Positions 32,810 to 40,682 of a stretch of 40,682 bases of DNA are shown in pieces. Position 1 is the stretch's first letter. Each line of letters opens with the position of its first letter. The position numbers and the translations under genes are program-made. Location: NCBI GenBank assembly GCA_026387775.1, contig JAPLLC010000115.1, positions 1 through 40,682 on the forward strand, written 5' to 3'. The DNA comes from Candidatus Methylomirabilota bacterium. GTDB taxonomy: Bacteria; Methylomirabilota; Methylomirabilia; Methylomirabilales; 2-02-FULL-66-22. A model generated the notes under the pieces. It made no database searches. It saw only the letters and a program-made list of their open reading frames with translations, and was not told the DNA's origin.

Positions 32810-34051
32810 ATGCCATCTCAAGTGATCATGCCCAAGCTTTCCGATGCCATGGAAGAGGGACGGCTCCTGCAGTGGCTGAAGAAGGAAGGAGACCGCGTGC
32901 AGGGCGGCGATGTCCTCGCCTCCATCGAGACCGACAAGGCAGAGATCGAGCTGGAGTCGTTCGGCGCGGGCGTTCTCCGCAAGATCCTGGTGGCCGAAGG
33001 CGAGACGGTGCCGGTAGGCAAGGTCATCGCCATCGTGGCCGAGCCGGACGAGGACATCTCGTCGCTGGTCGGCGCGGCGGCTTCCGCGGCCCCGGCGAAG
33101 GCAGAGGTTAAAACCTCCGCTCCCCCGGCACCCGCGCCGCCCAAGGTCGAAGCCAAGGCTCCACCCGCCCCGACGGCTCCTGCCGCCGAGTCCGGCTGGA
33201 TCCCGGCCTCGCCCATCGCCCGACGCATGGCGCGGGACGCCGGGGTGGACCTCGCCAAGATCACGGGCAGCGGCCCGGGCGGCCGGATCCTGGAGCGGGA
33301 TATCGAGGCGTTCCTCGGGGCCAAGGCCCAGCAGATGGGCGGCGCGGAGGTGCCCGCCGGGGAGCGTGAGTTCGAGGACAAGGAGCTCAGCACCATCCGC
33401 AAGACCATCGCCCTGCGGATGACCCAGAGCAAGGCCCCCATCCCGCACTTCACCGTCACGGTCGAGGCGGACATGGGGGAGGCGCAGCACCTGCGCGGAT
33501 CGCTCAATGCGGTGGACCCCACTGCCGAGAAGCTGTCTATCAACCACATCCTGATCAAGGCGGTGGCCCTGGCATTGAAGCGCCACCCGCTGGTGAACGC
33601 CGCGTTTGCGAACGGGAAGGCTCGACTGTTCACGAAGGTGCACATCGGCGTGGCCGTGGCCCTGGAGGACGGTCTGATCGTGCCCGTGATTCGCGACTGC
33701 GACCGCAAGAGCCTGGGCGAGATCGCCCGCGAAGCGAAGGGCCTGATCGAGCGGGCTCGCGGCAAGAAGCTTCGCCCCGAAGAGTACTCCGGCGGGACCT
33801 TCGCCATCTCCAACCTGGGCATGTACGATGTGGTGGAATTCACCGCCGTGATCGATCCCGCCCACGGCGCCATCCTGGCGGTAGGGGCGGTCGAGGAGAA
33901 GCCGGTGGTGCTGAACGGCCAGATCGTCGTCCGGCAGCGGATGCGCCTGACCGGCTCCTTCGACCACCGGATCATCGACGGCGCCATGGGCGCCAAGTTC
34001 CTCCAAGATGTGAAGAAGATCCTGGAGAACCCGGTGCAGCTCTTGCTGTAG
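32810..34051 (+). CDS. pdhC: Dihydrolipoamide acetyltransferase (E2) of pyruvate dehydrogenase
   Basis: 413 residues. One lipoyl domain (1-80, Lys43 in ETDKAE) is followed by an Ala/Pro/Lys linker (about 85-125), the peripheral subunit-binding domain (ASPIARRMARDAGVDL...GPGGRILERDIEAFL, about 128-165) and the catalytic acetyltransferase domain ending with the active-site FDHRIIDGAMGAKFL. ATG 32810 follows GGAGCGG. E3 (lipoamide dehydrogenase) is not in the window and must be supplied from elsewhere. A good intrinsic terminator follows. Confidence 0.94.
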   Translation: MPSQVIMPKLSDAMEEGRLLQWLKKEGDRVQGGDVLASIETDKAEIELESFGAGVLRKILVAEGETVPVGKVIAIVAEPDEDISSLVGAAASAAPAKAEVKTSAPPAPAPPKVEAKAPPAPTAPAAESGWIPASPIARRMARDAGVDLAKITGSGPGGRILERDIEAFLGAKAQQMGGAEVPAGEREFEDKELSTIRKTIALRMTQSKAPIPHFTVTVEADMGEAQHLRGSLNAVDPTAEKLSINHILIKAVALALKRHPLVNAAFANGKARLFTKVHIGVAVALEDGLIVPVIRDCDRKSLGEIAREAKGLIERARGKKLRPEEYSGGTFAISNLGMYDVVEFTAVIDPAHGAILAVGAVEEKPVVLNGQIVVRQRMRLTGSFDHRIIDGAMGAKFLQDVKKILENPVQLLL

Positions 34052-34080
34052 CAGAATTCACCCGGCGTCGCACCGCACCC

Positions 34081-34118
34081 GAAAGCCCTCTCCCCATCGA
34101 AGCCGGAGAGGGCTTTTC
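34081..34118 (+). terminator. Intrinsic terminator of the pdh operon
   Basis: AAAGCCCTCTCC (34082-34093) and GGAGAGGGCTTT (34105-34116) form a 12-bp stem with an 11-nt loop and end in TTTT. It lies 30 bp after the E2 stop. A second 9-bp stem, GACCGTTCC/GGAACGGTC (34130-34154), follows. Confidence 0.8.
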
Positions 34119-34154
34119 GTCTCTCGCAGGACCGTTCCCCGGGAAGGAACGGTC

Positions 34155-34197
34155 TTGACTGCAAGGACGGCGACCTGTACTGTATTCCCGTACAGGT
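34155..34197 (+). promoter_or_regulatory. Promoter and palindromic operator of the yefM-yoeB pair
   Basis: TTGACT (34155-34160), 17 bp, TACTGT (34178-34183). A perfect inverted repeat ACCTGTAC (34173-34180) / GTACAGGT (34190-34197), 9-bp spacer, covers the -10. The TGTAC/GTACA cores resemble the TGTACA cores known in the E. coli yefM-yoeB operator, consistent with autorepression. Confidence 0.7.
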
Positions 34198-34211
34198 AAA
34201 AGGAGGAGAGG

Positions 34212-34499
34212 ATGCCGACCGAAACGACCTATACGAGCGCGCGGGCGAACCTTGCGTCTCTTTGCAATGACGTGGCCTCGACGGGGGATGTCGTAATCAT
34301 CCGGCGTCGAGGGGCGGAGGACGTTGCGCTGGTCGCAGCGGCAGAGCTCGACAGCCTGATGGAAACGGCGCACCTGCTGCGGTCGCCGAAGAACGCGGAA
34401 CGCCTGCTTCGGGCGGTCACCCGGGCGAAGAACCGCACGGGGAAACCGAGTGCTGTCGCGAAGCTTCGACGGGACGTTGGCCTTGACGAGTCACGCTAG
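34212..34499 (+). CDS. yefM: YefM/Phd-family antitoxin
   Basis: 95 residues. The N-terminal DNA-binding fold TYTSARANLASLCNDVASTGDVVIIRRRGAEDVALVAAAELDSLMETAHLLRS follows the Phd/YefM pattern closely (about 6-58). The Arg/Lys-rich tail is the toxin-wrapping part. It neutralises the adjacent YoeB-like RNase and represses its own promoter. ATG 34212 has AAAGGAGGAGAGG upstream. The 3' end overlaps the toxin gene. Confidence 0.88.
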   Translation: MPTETTYTSARANLASLCNDVASTGDVVIIRRRGAEDVALVAAAELDSLMETAHLLRSPKNAERLLRAVTRAKNRTGKPSAVAKLRRDVGLDESR

Positions 34500-34779
34500 A
34501 AGGTCCCGCGGCCCGGGGCTTGCGCGCCTTGCGATATTCCATCCGGAATTCCGGGAGGATCTCCGGTACTGGGTGGAGACAAATCGCAAGGTCGCGATAC
34601 GCGCATTCGATCTGATTGAAGCGATCATGCGCGATCCATTTGCCGGGATCGGGAGGCCCGAACCGCTGAAGTACCTCCTGGCCGGCGCCTGGTCTCGCCG
34701 CCTCACCGAGGAGCACCGCATCGTCTATCTCGTCAGTGAAGAACGCATCGACTTTCTGCAAGTCCGTTATCACTACTGA
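34450..34779 (+). CDS. yoeB: YoeB-family mRNA interferase toxin
   Basis: The family part is about 80 residues: FREDLRYWVETNRKVAIRAFDLIEAIMRDPFAGIGRPEPLKYLLAGAWSRRLTEEHRIVYLV, ending in VRYHY, the YoeB hallmark with the catalytic Glu, Arg and terminal His-Tyr. It is a ribosome-dependent RNase. The start is unclear: GTG 34450, or TTG 34477 or 34483, all inside the yefM gene, since no ATG is available near residue one of the family. Overlap with the antitoxin implies coupled translation. Confidence 0.85.
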   Translation: MLSRSFDGTLALTSHARRSRGPGLARLAIFHPEFREDLRYWVETNRKVAIRAFDLIEAIMRDPFAGIGRPEPLKYLLAGAWSRRLTEEHRIVYLVSEERIDFLQVRYHY

Positions 34780-34803
34780 TATTGCGGGGACAAGAAGACA
34801 GGC

Positions 34804-35091
34804 ATGGCGATCGTGGCGATTGTGGGGGCGGGATTCATGGGATCGGCGACGGCGTGGCCGCTCATTGATAACGGGCACACGGTGCGGCTGGTCGGGACGC
34901 ACATGGATGGGGAGATCATCAAGAGCTGCAAGGAGAAGCGGTACCACCCGAAGCTCCAGCGGGAGCTTCCGGCCGGGGTCCGGCCGTACTACGCGGAGGA
35001 GATCGCCCAGATGTGCGACCTGGGGGCGAGCACGCCGCCGGAGAACCTGCGGACGGCGGTGGAGGCCGCGCACGCCGCCCCGAACCCGTGA
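34804..35091 (+). pseudogene. Truncated glycerol-3-phosphate dehydrogenase-like gene (N-terminal fragment)
   Basis: 95 codons. The first 70 or so code a Rossmann fold (VAIVGAGFMGSATAWPLIDNGHTVRLVGTHMD, then SCKEKRYHPKLQRELPAGVRPYY) matching the start of GpsA-like NAD(P)-dependent glycerol-3-phosphate dehydrogenases, which are about 330 residues. The rest of the family, including the catalytic Lys, is missing; the final 25 codons show no similarity. It begins 24 bp after the toxin. It is most likely a deletion remnant. Confidence 0.7.
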
Positions 35092-35126
35092 GACGTTGCT
35101 GGAACAACGGAGGCAGCGAAACCGCC

Positions 35127-35738
35127 ATGCGATGGGAACGTCTGTGGCAATCGGTCGGGCTGGTCGGCGTCGTCGTGTTCTTCGTCTCTGCGTTCAGCCC
35201 ACTTCCAAACGCGCTGTACCGCTGGTCGGCGTCTTCCTCGGAGGTGCGGCCGGCCGACGCGATCGTGGTCCTGGGAAGCAGCGTGGGGGAGAACGGGGTG
35301 CTGGACTGCGGTTCGCTGCAGCGGGCCGTCCGGGGGATGACACTCTATCGGGCAAGCGAGGCCCCGCTGATCGTGTTCTCCGGCCCGAATCTCACCGGGG
35401 TGAGCGAGGCGGAGGTGCGGGCGGAGCTGGCGCGTGCGCTGGGCATCCCCTCGGGGGCGATCCTCGTCGAGGATGGGGCCTTCACGACGCGCGAGGAGGC
35501 CGCCCGCATCGGAGCGACGCTGCGCGGCAGAAACCTCCGGCGGATCCTTCTCGTCACCGACCCGCAGCACATGCGACGCGCCCGCGTCCTGTTCGAGCGG
35601 GTCGGCCTCCAGGTCCTGGCCGCGACCGCCGAGTCCCCCGACTCGGGCGCGGCACCCGAGGGCCGCCTGCGTACCATGCGCGAGACGTTGGTAGAGTTGG
35701 CGGCGCGGGTCTACTATCGAAGCGCGGGTTATCTTTGA
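35127..35738 (+). CDS. YdcF/ElyC-like DUF218 protein
   Basis: 203 residues. One membrane helix near the N-terminus (SVGLVGVVVFFVSAFSPL), then a DUF218 domain: ADAIVVLGSSVGENGVLDCGSLQRAVRGMTLYR (about 42-75), LIVFSGPN and REEAARIGATLRGRNLRRILLVTDPQHMRRARVLFERVG (about 130-168). DUF218 proteins have been tied to envelope and peptidoglycan homeostasis; the chemistry is unknown. ATG 35127 has GGAGG upstream at a somewhat long distance. Probably co-transcribed with the next small membrane gene (13 bp apart). Confidence 0.8.
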   Translation: MRWERLWQSVGLVGVVVFFVSAFSPLPNALYRWSASSSEVRPADAIVVLGSSVGENGVLDCGSLQRAVRGMTLYRASEAPLIVFSGPNLTGVSEAEVRAELARALGIPSGAILVEDGAFTTREEAARIGATLRGRNLRRILLVTDPQHMRRARVLFERVGLQVLAATAESPDSGAAPEGRLRTMRETLVELAARVYYRSAGYL

Positions 35739-35751
35739 TTGGGAGAGTGAC

Positions 35752-36084
35752 ATGGAGTGGGCGTTCGTTCCGGCCCTGGTGGCCTGCACCTCGGTTCTCG
35801 CATGCCTGTTCGGCGTCCGGTGGCTCCGGCTTTCAGCGGAGGGGCTCGGGCGGGGGATCGGCAAGGCGCTCGAATGCATCGGTGTGATGCTGGGCTTCTT
35901 TGTCTTGAATGTGATGCTCGGCGTCGCGGTGATCCTGCTCTGGCGTCAGGCGACGGGTATGTTTCTTTCTCTCTACTTTGTCACCGATGTCACGCTGCTT
36001 GTGATCGCCCTCCTGCAGGGTTTCGTGTTCCAGTGGTGGCGGCGGGAAAGCCAGGCTCCGACCCGGCGGGGCGAAGAGGTGTGA
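35752..36084 (+). CDS. Small hydrophobic membrane protein, unknown function
   Basis: 110 residues with three likely helices: AFVPALVACTSVLACLFGV, CIGVMLGFFVLNVMLGVAVILL and FVTDVTLLVIALLQGFVFQ, ending in a basic tail (WWRRESQAPTRRGEEV). No family is recognised. ATG 35752 has GGGAG 7 nt upstream. It follows the YdcF-like gene by 13 bp, so the two may act together in the envelope. Confidence 0.6.
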   Translation: MEWAFVPALVACTSVLACLFGVRWLRLSAEGLGRGIGKALECIGVMLGFFVLNVMLGVAVILLWRQATGMFLSLYFVTDVTLLVIALLQGFVFQWWRRESQAPTRRGEEV

Positions 36085-36159
36085 GTCAAGAAGACCGGCA
36101 GGCGAAAGATCACTACGGCGATGGTTGGAGGGTGTTGTCCGGAAGGGAGGGAGGATGCC

Positions 36160-36741
36160 ATGGCGGCGAAGAGGATCCTGATGCTGGTGGGAGACTACGT
36201 CGAGGACTACGAGGTGATGGTGCCGTTTCAGGCGCTGCTGATGGTGGGTCACACGGTCCACGCCGTCTGTCCGGGCAAGAAGGCGGGAGAGAAGGTGCGG
36301 ACGGCGATCCACGACTTCGAGGGGGATCAGACCTACAGCGAGAAGCCCGGCCACAACTTTGCCCTCAACGCCACCTTTGCCGACGTCAAGCCTGAGAGTT
36401 ACGACGCGCTGGTGATTCCAGGGGGCCGCGCTCCGGAATACATTCGCCTGAATCCGGACGTCTTGAAGACGGTGCGCCATTTTGCGGATGCCAAGAAACC
36501 GATCGCGGCGATCTGCCACGCGGCGCAGCTCTTGGCGGCGGCCGGCGTGCTGGAGGGGAGGAGCTGCTCCGCCTACCCCGCCGTCGGCCCGGAGGTGAAT
36601 CGGGCGGGGGGCAAGTATGTCGAGGTTCCAATGGATGCGGCCCATGTGGACGGGAACCTGGTCACGGCACCTGCATGGCCGGCCCATCCGGCGTGGCTCG
36701 CCAAGTTTCTCGGTGTCCTCGGGACGAGAATCGAGCCGTAG
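36160..36741 (+). CDS. DJ-1/PfpI family protein
   Basis: 193 residues, one DJ-1/PfpI domain. The nucleophile elbow Cys119-His120 ([16 protein letters not shown]) and Glu15/Glu18 (YVEDYE) form the family active site; [12 protein letters not shown] (about 85-96) is typical of the PfpI subgroup. Such proteins act as glyoxalase/deglycase or stress chaperones; the exact activity cannot be told. ATG 36160 follows GGGAGGGAGG. It lies 21 bp before the cysteine synthase, so may share its transcript. Confidence 0.87.
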   Translation: MAAKRILMLVGDYVEDYEVMVPFQALLMVGHTVHAVCPGKKAGEKVRTAIHDFEGDQTYSEKPGHNFALNATFADVKPESYDALVIPGGRAPEYIRLNPDVLKTVRHFADAKKPIAAICHAAQLLAAAGVLEGRSCSAYPAVGPEVNRAGGKYVEVPMDAAHVDGNLVTAPAWPAHPAWLAKFLGVLGTRIEP

Positions 36742-36762
36742 GGCATGAAAGCGGAGGGCGGC

Positions 36763-37728
36763 ATGACCCGGAGCGAGCGTATCCTTGATTCGGCCATCGA
36801 CGCCATCGGCGAGACGCCGCTGGTCGCCTTGCGGCGGCTCGGCCGGGAGCTCGACGGAACGATCCTGGCCAAGCTGGAGTATCTGAACCCCGGCTTCTCC
36901 AAGAAGGACCGGATCGCCCGCCAGATCATCGAGGATGCCGAGACGGATGGGAGGCTTCGGCCTGGCCAGACCGTGGTGGAGCTGACCAGCGGGAATACGG
37001 GGACGGGGCTGGCGATCGTCTGCGGGATCAAGGGCTATCCGTTCGTGGCGGTCATGTCAAAAGGGAACTCGATGGAGCGAGCCCGGATGATGCGGGCCCT
37101 GGGGGCCGAGGTCGTCCTGGTGGACCAGGCGGCGGGTTCCGTTCCCGGCCAGGTGTCGGGGGAGGACCTGCAGCGGGTCGAGGAGGAGACGCGGCGGATC
37201 GTCGAGCAGCGCGCGGCGTTCCGCGCCGACCAGTTCCGGTTACCCGGAAACGCCCGCGCGCACTACCTGCACACCGGACCCGAGATCCTGCGCCAGGCCG
37301 GGGGGAGGATCGACGCCTTCTGTGACTTCGTCGGGACCGGCGGCAGCTTTGCGGGATGCGCCGCCGCGTTCAAGCAGCACGATCCCGCGATCCGATGTTT
37401 CGTGGTGGAACCGGAAGGGGCCGCCGCCCTGAAGGGGGAGGCCGTGAGGAATCCGGGCCACCGCATCCAGGGCGGCGGCTATGCGATGGAGAGTCTTGCC
37501 TTGATCGATCCTGCCCACGTGGACGGCTATCTCACCGTGTCGGATTCGGAGGCCGTCCGGTGGGCACGGCGGTTGGCGAAGGAAGAGGGGATTTTCGCCG
37601 GATTCTCTTCCGGGGCAAACCTGGCGGCGGCCGTACAGCTCTTGCGTGGCGACTTTCGCACAAAGACGATTGTCATACTGGTATGCGATTCAGGATTGAA
37701 GTACTTGAGCACCGACCTCTGGCCGTGA
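36763..37728 (+). CDS. cysK: Cysteine synthase-like PLP enzyme
   Basis: 321 residues of fold-type II. The start IGETPLVALRRL, PLP-lysine Lys48 in SKKDRIARQIIEDAE, TSGNTGTGLAIVCG (about 75-88) and the phosphate loop GTGGSFAGCAAAFK (about 190) are intact. It would form cysteine from O-acetylserine and sulfide; an S at the usual position before KDR is replaced (SKKDR), and the segment at 120-150 is longer than in classical CysK, so a cystathionine-synthase-like relative is possible. ATG 36763 is preferred to 36745 because GGAGG lies 6 nt upstream. The PLP it needs is made by PdxST at the other end of the window. Confidence 0.88.
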   Translation: MTRSERILDSAIDAIGETPLVALRRLGRELDGTILAKLEYLNPGFSKKDRIARQIIEDAETDGRLRPGQTVVELTSGNTGTGLAIVCGIKGYPFVAVMSKGNSMERARMMRALGAEVVLVDQAAGSVPGQVSGEDLQRVEEETRRIVEQRAAFRADQFRLPGNARAHYLHTGPEILRQAGGRIDAFCDFVGTGGSFAGCAAAFKQHDPAIRCFVVEPEGAAALKGEAVRNPGHRIQGGGYAMESLALIDPAHVDGYLTVSDSEAVRWARRLAKEEGIFAGFSSGANLAAAVQLLRGDFRTKTIVILVCDSGLKYLSTDLWP

Positions 37729-37771
37729 GCCGAATGCTCCAGGCGGGGGCGGTACGAGGGAAAGGGGCCGC

Positions 37772-38686
37772 ATGACGATGACCGATCTAAGTGACCTCGA
37801 GCGCCGATGCGGTATCCCGGGGGCGGTGCGGTTCGAGGCCGATCCGAACGGGCTGATCCGCGCCCTTGTCTCGACACCGCACGCCGAGGCGATCGCCTAT
37901 CTGCACGGGGCGCACCTCACCCACTATCAGCCCCGAGGCGGTCGCCCCGTCCTCTTTACCAGCACGCAGAGCCGGTTTCAACGAGGCCAGCCGATCCGGG
38001 GCGGCGTGCCGATCGTGTTTCCCTGGTTCGGCCCGCACGGGGTCGACTCGTCTGCTCCCATGCACGGCTTTGCCCGCGTGGCGGAGTGGCGGCTGGAGGC
38101 CGCGGGGCGGGACCCCGACGGCTCCGTTGTTCTGAGCTTCGGTCTGGACTCGGCGCGGGCGACACACCCGGCCTGGCCGCATGCGTACGCCGCGCGCTAC
38201 TCGGTCCGAATTGGTCCGAGGTTGGAAGTGGCGCTCGAGGTGACCAATCCGTCCGACCAGACCGTGACCTACGAGGAGGCCCTCCACACGTACCTCGCGG
38301 TCGAGGATGTCCGGGTGGTCGAGATTCGAGGACTCGCGGGTGGGACGTACGTGGACAACACCGACGGGATGAAGCGCAAGACGCAGGAATCGGAGCCGCT
38401 CCGGATCACGGGTGAGACGGTTCGAGTCTACCTCGGCACACGGGCGACGTGTGTGCTGGAGGACCCGGCGGCTGGAAGGCGGCTCTTCGTGGAGAAGTGG
38501 GGATCCGACGCCACGGTCGTCTGGAATCCCTGGGTGGCCAAGGCCCGGGCGATGCCCGACTTCGGGGACGAGGAGTGGCCACGGATGCTCTGCATCGAGA
38601 CGGCAAACGTCGGCGAACACACCATCCAGTTGCCGCCGGGCGGGCGGCATGTCCTGGGAGTGGGCATTCGGAGTGAATCGCTCTAG
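37772..38686 (+). CDS. Glucose-6-phosphate 1-epimerase-like aldose epimerase
   Basis: 304 residues. The catalytic histidines are His98 (MHGFAR) and His172 (ALHTYLAV), with the general base Glu276 (LCIETANV). Arg76 and the RGGVPIVFPWFGPH stretch (about 76-89) are the YeaD/galactose-mutarotase-like signature. It interconverts alpha and beta glucose 6-phosphate. ATG 37772 has AAAGGGG upstream. It ends with TAG directly followed by a remnant of the palindromic element. Confidence 0.88.
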   Translation: MTMTDLSDLERRCGIPGAVRFEADPNGLIRALVSTPHAEAIAYLHGAHLTHYQPRGGRPVLFTSTQSRFQRGQPIRGGVPIVFPWFGPHGVDSSAPMHGFARVAEWRLEAAGRDPDGSVVLSFGLDSARATHPAWPHAYAARYSVRIGPRLEVALEVTNPSDQTVTYEEALHTYLAVEDVRVVEIRGLAGGTYVDNTDGMKRKTQESEPLRITGETVRVYLGTRATCVLEDPAAGRRLFVEKWGSDATVVWNPWVAKARAMPDFGDEEWPRMLCIETANVGEHTIQLPPGGRHVLGVGIRSESL

Positions 38687-38919
38687 CAGCTGCTGAAAGC
38701 CTCGGTTTCGCTCCAGCCCGTCCTTCTGGGCGCTCCGCGACACCCGCCGCCAGTCTCCGCGCCCGCACCGCTTCATCACAAAACCCTTCTCCCTGAGACA
38801 GGGAAGGCATACAATCCCCAGAGCGCGTAAGCCAGCATTTCAGTTCAACCAGGCTTACCCGGCGGGCGGCGGCGAACATCCGCGATGAACTGGGGGTTGA
38901 AAAGGGAGCAAAAGCGATA
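38687..38919. repeat. Repeat remnant and spacer before hsdM
   Basis: CAGCTGCTGAAAGCC (38687-38701) is a shortened copy of the element end (CAGGCTGCTGAAAAAGG), again directly after a stop codon; the rest of the element is not recognisable. The remaining 200 bp hold no gene. TTCAACC (38845-38851) and GGTTGAA (38895-38901) form an inverted repeat near the hsdM start. Confidence 0.55.
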
Positions 38920-40682
38920 ATGGACCAAGCCACGCACAACAAGATCGTTTCTTTCATCTGGGGCATCGCTGACGATGTCCTACGCGATCTGTTCAAGCGT
39001 GGCAAGTACCCCGACGTCATCCTGCCGATGTGCGTGCTGCGGCGCATGGACGCGGTGCTCGAGCCGACCAAGCAGGCGGTGCTCGACACCAAAAGGATGC
39101 TCGATGACGCGCGCATCACCGAGCAGCGCGCCGCCCTCTGTGCCTCCGCGGACCAGGCCTTCTACAACACCTCGCGCTTCACCCTACGGGATCTGAAGTC
39201 GCGCGGCAGCCAGCAGCAGTTGCTCGCCGACTTCGAAGACTACCTCAACGGCTTCTCGCCCAACGTCCAGGACATCCTCGACAATTTCAAGTTTCGCAAC
39301 CAGCTTTCGACGCTTTCCAAGGCCGACGCGCTGGGCACGCTGATCAACAAGTTCCTCGAACCCGATATCGATCTCTCCCCGGCCGGCATCGACAACCACG
39401 CGATGGGGACGGTGTTCGAGGAGCTGGTCCGCAAGTTCAACGAGGAGAACAACGAGGAAGCCGGCGAGCACTGGACCCCGCGCGACGCCGTACGGTTGAT
39501 GGCGAACCTCGTGTTTCTGCCGATCGCCGATCAGCTCAAGTCGGGCACGTACCTGCTGTACGACTGCGCCTGCGGGACGGGTGGCATGCTCACCGTCGGG
39601 GAGGAGACGCTCACGGGGATCGCGACAAAGCGCGGCCTCCAGGTCAACAGCCACCTCTACGGCCAGGAGATCAACCCCGAGACCTACGCCGTCTGCAAGG
39701 CCGACATGCTGCTGAAGGGCGAAGGCGAGAGCGCCGACCACATCGTCGGGGGCGCGGAATGGTCCACGCTCTCCCACGACGCCTTCCCCGCGCAGGAGTT
39801 CGACTTCATGCTCGCCAACCCGCCCTACGGGAAGAGCTGGAAGAAGGACCTCGAAGCGATGGGCGGCAAGGACGGCATGCGCGACCCGCGCTTCAAGGTG
39901 ATGCACGCGGGCGAGGAGCTGTCGCTCGTCACCCGATCGAGCGACGGCCAGATGCTCTTCCTCGCCAACATGGCGTCGAAGATGAACGCCCGCTCGGCGC
40001 TCGGCAGCCGCATCGCCGAGGTCCACAACGGCAGCTCACTCTTCACCGGCGACGCAGGCCAGGGCGAGAGTAACATCCGCCGCTGGCTCATCGAGAACGA
40101 CTGGCTCGAGGCCATCGTCGCGCTGCCGCTCAACCTCTTCTACAACACCGGCATCGCTACCTACATCTGGGTGGTGTCGAACAAGAAGCCCACGCACCGC
40201 AAAGGCCAGGTGCAGCTCATCGACGCGAGCCAGTGGTTCAAGCCTCTGCGTAAGAACCTTGGCAAGAAGAACTGCGAGCTCTCGCCAGAGGACATCGAGC
40301 GGATCAGCCAAACCTTTCTCGACTTCAAGGAGACGCCCGAGTCGAAGATCTTCCCCAACGCAGCCTTCGGCTACTGGAAGGTGACGGTCGAGCGCCCGCT
40401 GCGCCTGCACAGCCAGCTCTCGCTCAAGGCGATCGAGACACTGCGCTTCGCGTCAGGAGACGAGGATCTGCGCGCCACGCTCTACGAGGAGTTCGGCGAC
40501 GATCTCTTCACCAAGTTTGCTAATGTCTCCGCCGCGATGGAGAAGCGCCTCGCAGAATGGGGCGGCGACGACGACGAAGGTGAAGCCGAAGAGGACGGCA
40601 CCGCCAAGAAGGCCCTGCCCGAGAAGAAGAAAAGGAAGTTGCTCGACCCCAAGACCTGGGAGCGGGACGGGCGTCTCGTCGA
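38920..40682 (+). CDS. hsdM: HsdM, type I restriction-modification N6-adenine methylase (3' end outside window)
   Basis: 587 codons are present and the frame is open at the window edge. An N-terminal helical HsdM domain (about 5-150) is followed by the methylase domain: EHWTPRDAVRLMANL (183-197), SAM motif I YDCACGTGGML (214-224) and catalytic motif IV NPPYG (300-304). The C-terminal part has SALGSRIAEVHNGSSLFTGDAGQGESNIRRWLIENDWLEAIVALP-type conserved sequence, then an acidic/lysine-rich stretch (DDDEGEAEEDG, EKKKRK). Motif I begins YDCAC rather than DPAC, seen in a subgroup. ATG 38920 has AGGGAG 11 nt upstream. hsdS and hsdR are expected beyond the edge. Confidence 0.93.
   Translation, partial: MDQATHNKIVSFIWGIADDVLRDLFKRGKYPDVILPMCVLRRMDAVLEPTKQAVLDTKRMLDDARITEQRAALCASADQAFYNTSRFTLRDLKSRGSQQQLLADFEDYLNGFSPNVQDILDNFKFRNQLSTLSKADALGTLINKFLEPDIDLSPAGIDNHAMGTVFEELVRKFNEENNEEAGEHWTPRDAVRLMANLVFLPIADQLKSGTYLLYDCACGTGGMLTVGEETLTGIATKRGLQVNSHLYGQEINPETYAVCKADMLLKGEGESADHIVGGAEWSTLSHDAFPAQEFDFMLANPPYGKSWKKDLEAMGGKDGMRDPRFKVMHAGEELSLVTRSSDGQMLFLANMASKMNARSALGSRIAEVHNGSSLFTGDAGQGESNIRRWLIENDWLEAIVALPLNLFYNTGIATYIWVVSNKKPTHRKGQVQLIDASQWFKPLRKNLGKKNCELSPEDIERISQTFLDFKETPESKIFPNAAFGYWKVTVERPLRLHSQLSLKAIETLRFASGDEDLRATLYEEFGDDLFTKFANVSAAMEKRLAEWGGDDDEGEAEEDGTAKKALPEKKKRKLLDPKTWERDGRLV

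Noticed and set aside
31697-34006. 769-codon minus-strand frame opposite pdhB and pdhC
   Set aside because: It lies antisense to unmistakable E1beta and E2 genes; the translation has no recognisable motif.

Overview
The window is 40.7 kb of GC-rich bacterial chromosome and probably comes from an uncultured soil or subsurface lineage. It is free of prophage and intact insertion sequences, and no tRNA, rRNA or CRISPR was seen. The mix of a long-form Pst transporter, tungsten-dependent aldehyde metabolism, vitamin B6 synthesis, a pyruvate dehydrogenase operon and dispersed GC-rich palindromes would suit an NC10/Rokubacteria-like or related Gram-negative organism. That placement is an inference and no taxonomic marker gene is present.

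Left part, mostly minus strand: the end of tatC (+) converges on pdxS-pdxT (pyridoxal phosphate synthase). Then comes a complete phosphate regulon read right to left: phoB-phoR, a small membrane protein, pstS-pstC-pstA-pstB and phoU. Direct repeats of (T/C)GTCA spaced 11 bp lie upstream of both phoB and the pst block. In both places they sit 11 nt before a -10-like hexamer, so both transcription units look PhoB-controlled.

Middle part, plus strand, 12.3-20.2 kb: a sugar/glycoside cluster with a promoter overlapped by a LacI-type operator. It encodes a GH4 NAD-dependent glycosidase, a LacI-family repressor broken by an 86-bp duplication, a sugar-binding protein, two permeases, a medium-chain dehydrogenase and a Gfo/Idh/MocA oxidoreductase. 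No ATPase is encoded with it.

20.5-29.1 kb is a tungsten module. It holds a ModE-type DNA-binding protein without a ligand domain, an acylating aldehyde dehydrogenase (SauS-like), a tungsten aldehyde:ferredoxin oxidoreductase, two TupA-like tungstate-binding proteins, TupB, TupC and a free-standing molbindin. Metal uptake, oxyanion binding, regulation and the metalloenzyme that uses the metal are therefore in one run of genes. A perfect 19-bp inverted repeat lies across the presumed 5' end of tupB.

29.4-38.7 kb: mrp, pyruvate dehydrogenase E1alpha/E1beta/E2, a YefM-YoeB toxin-antitoxin pair with its own promoter and operator, a truncated glycerol-3-phosphate dehydrogenase, a YdcF-like protein, a membrane protein, a DJ-1/PfpI protein, a cysteine synthase and a glucose-6-phosphate 1-epimerase-like protein. 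At the right edge an hsdM methylase of a type I restriction system runs out of the window.

Two repeat classes overlay the genes. The first is a 125-170 bp palindromic element whose left end abuts the stop codon of tatC, tupC and the molbindin; a fragment abuts the epimerase stop, and its other end supplies the pdxT stop. The second is short arrays of variable 7-bp units inside operons (pdxS/pdxT, tupA/tupB, mrp/pdhA, pdhB/pdhC).
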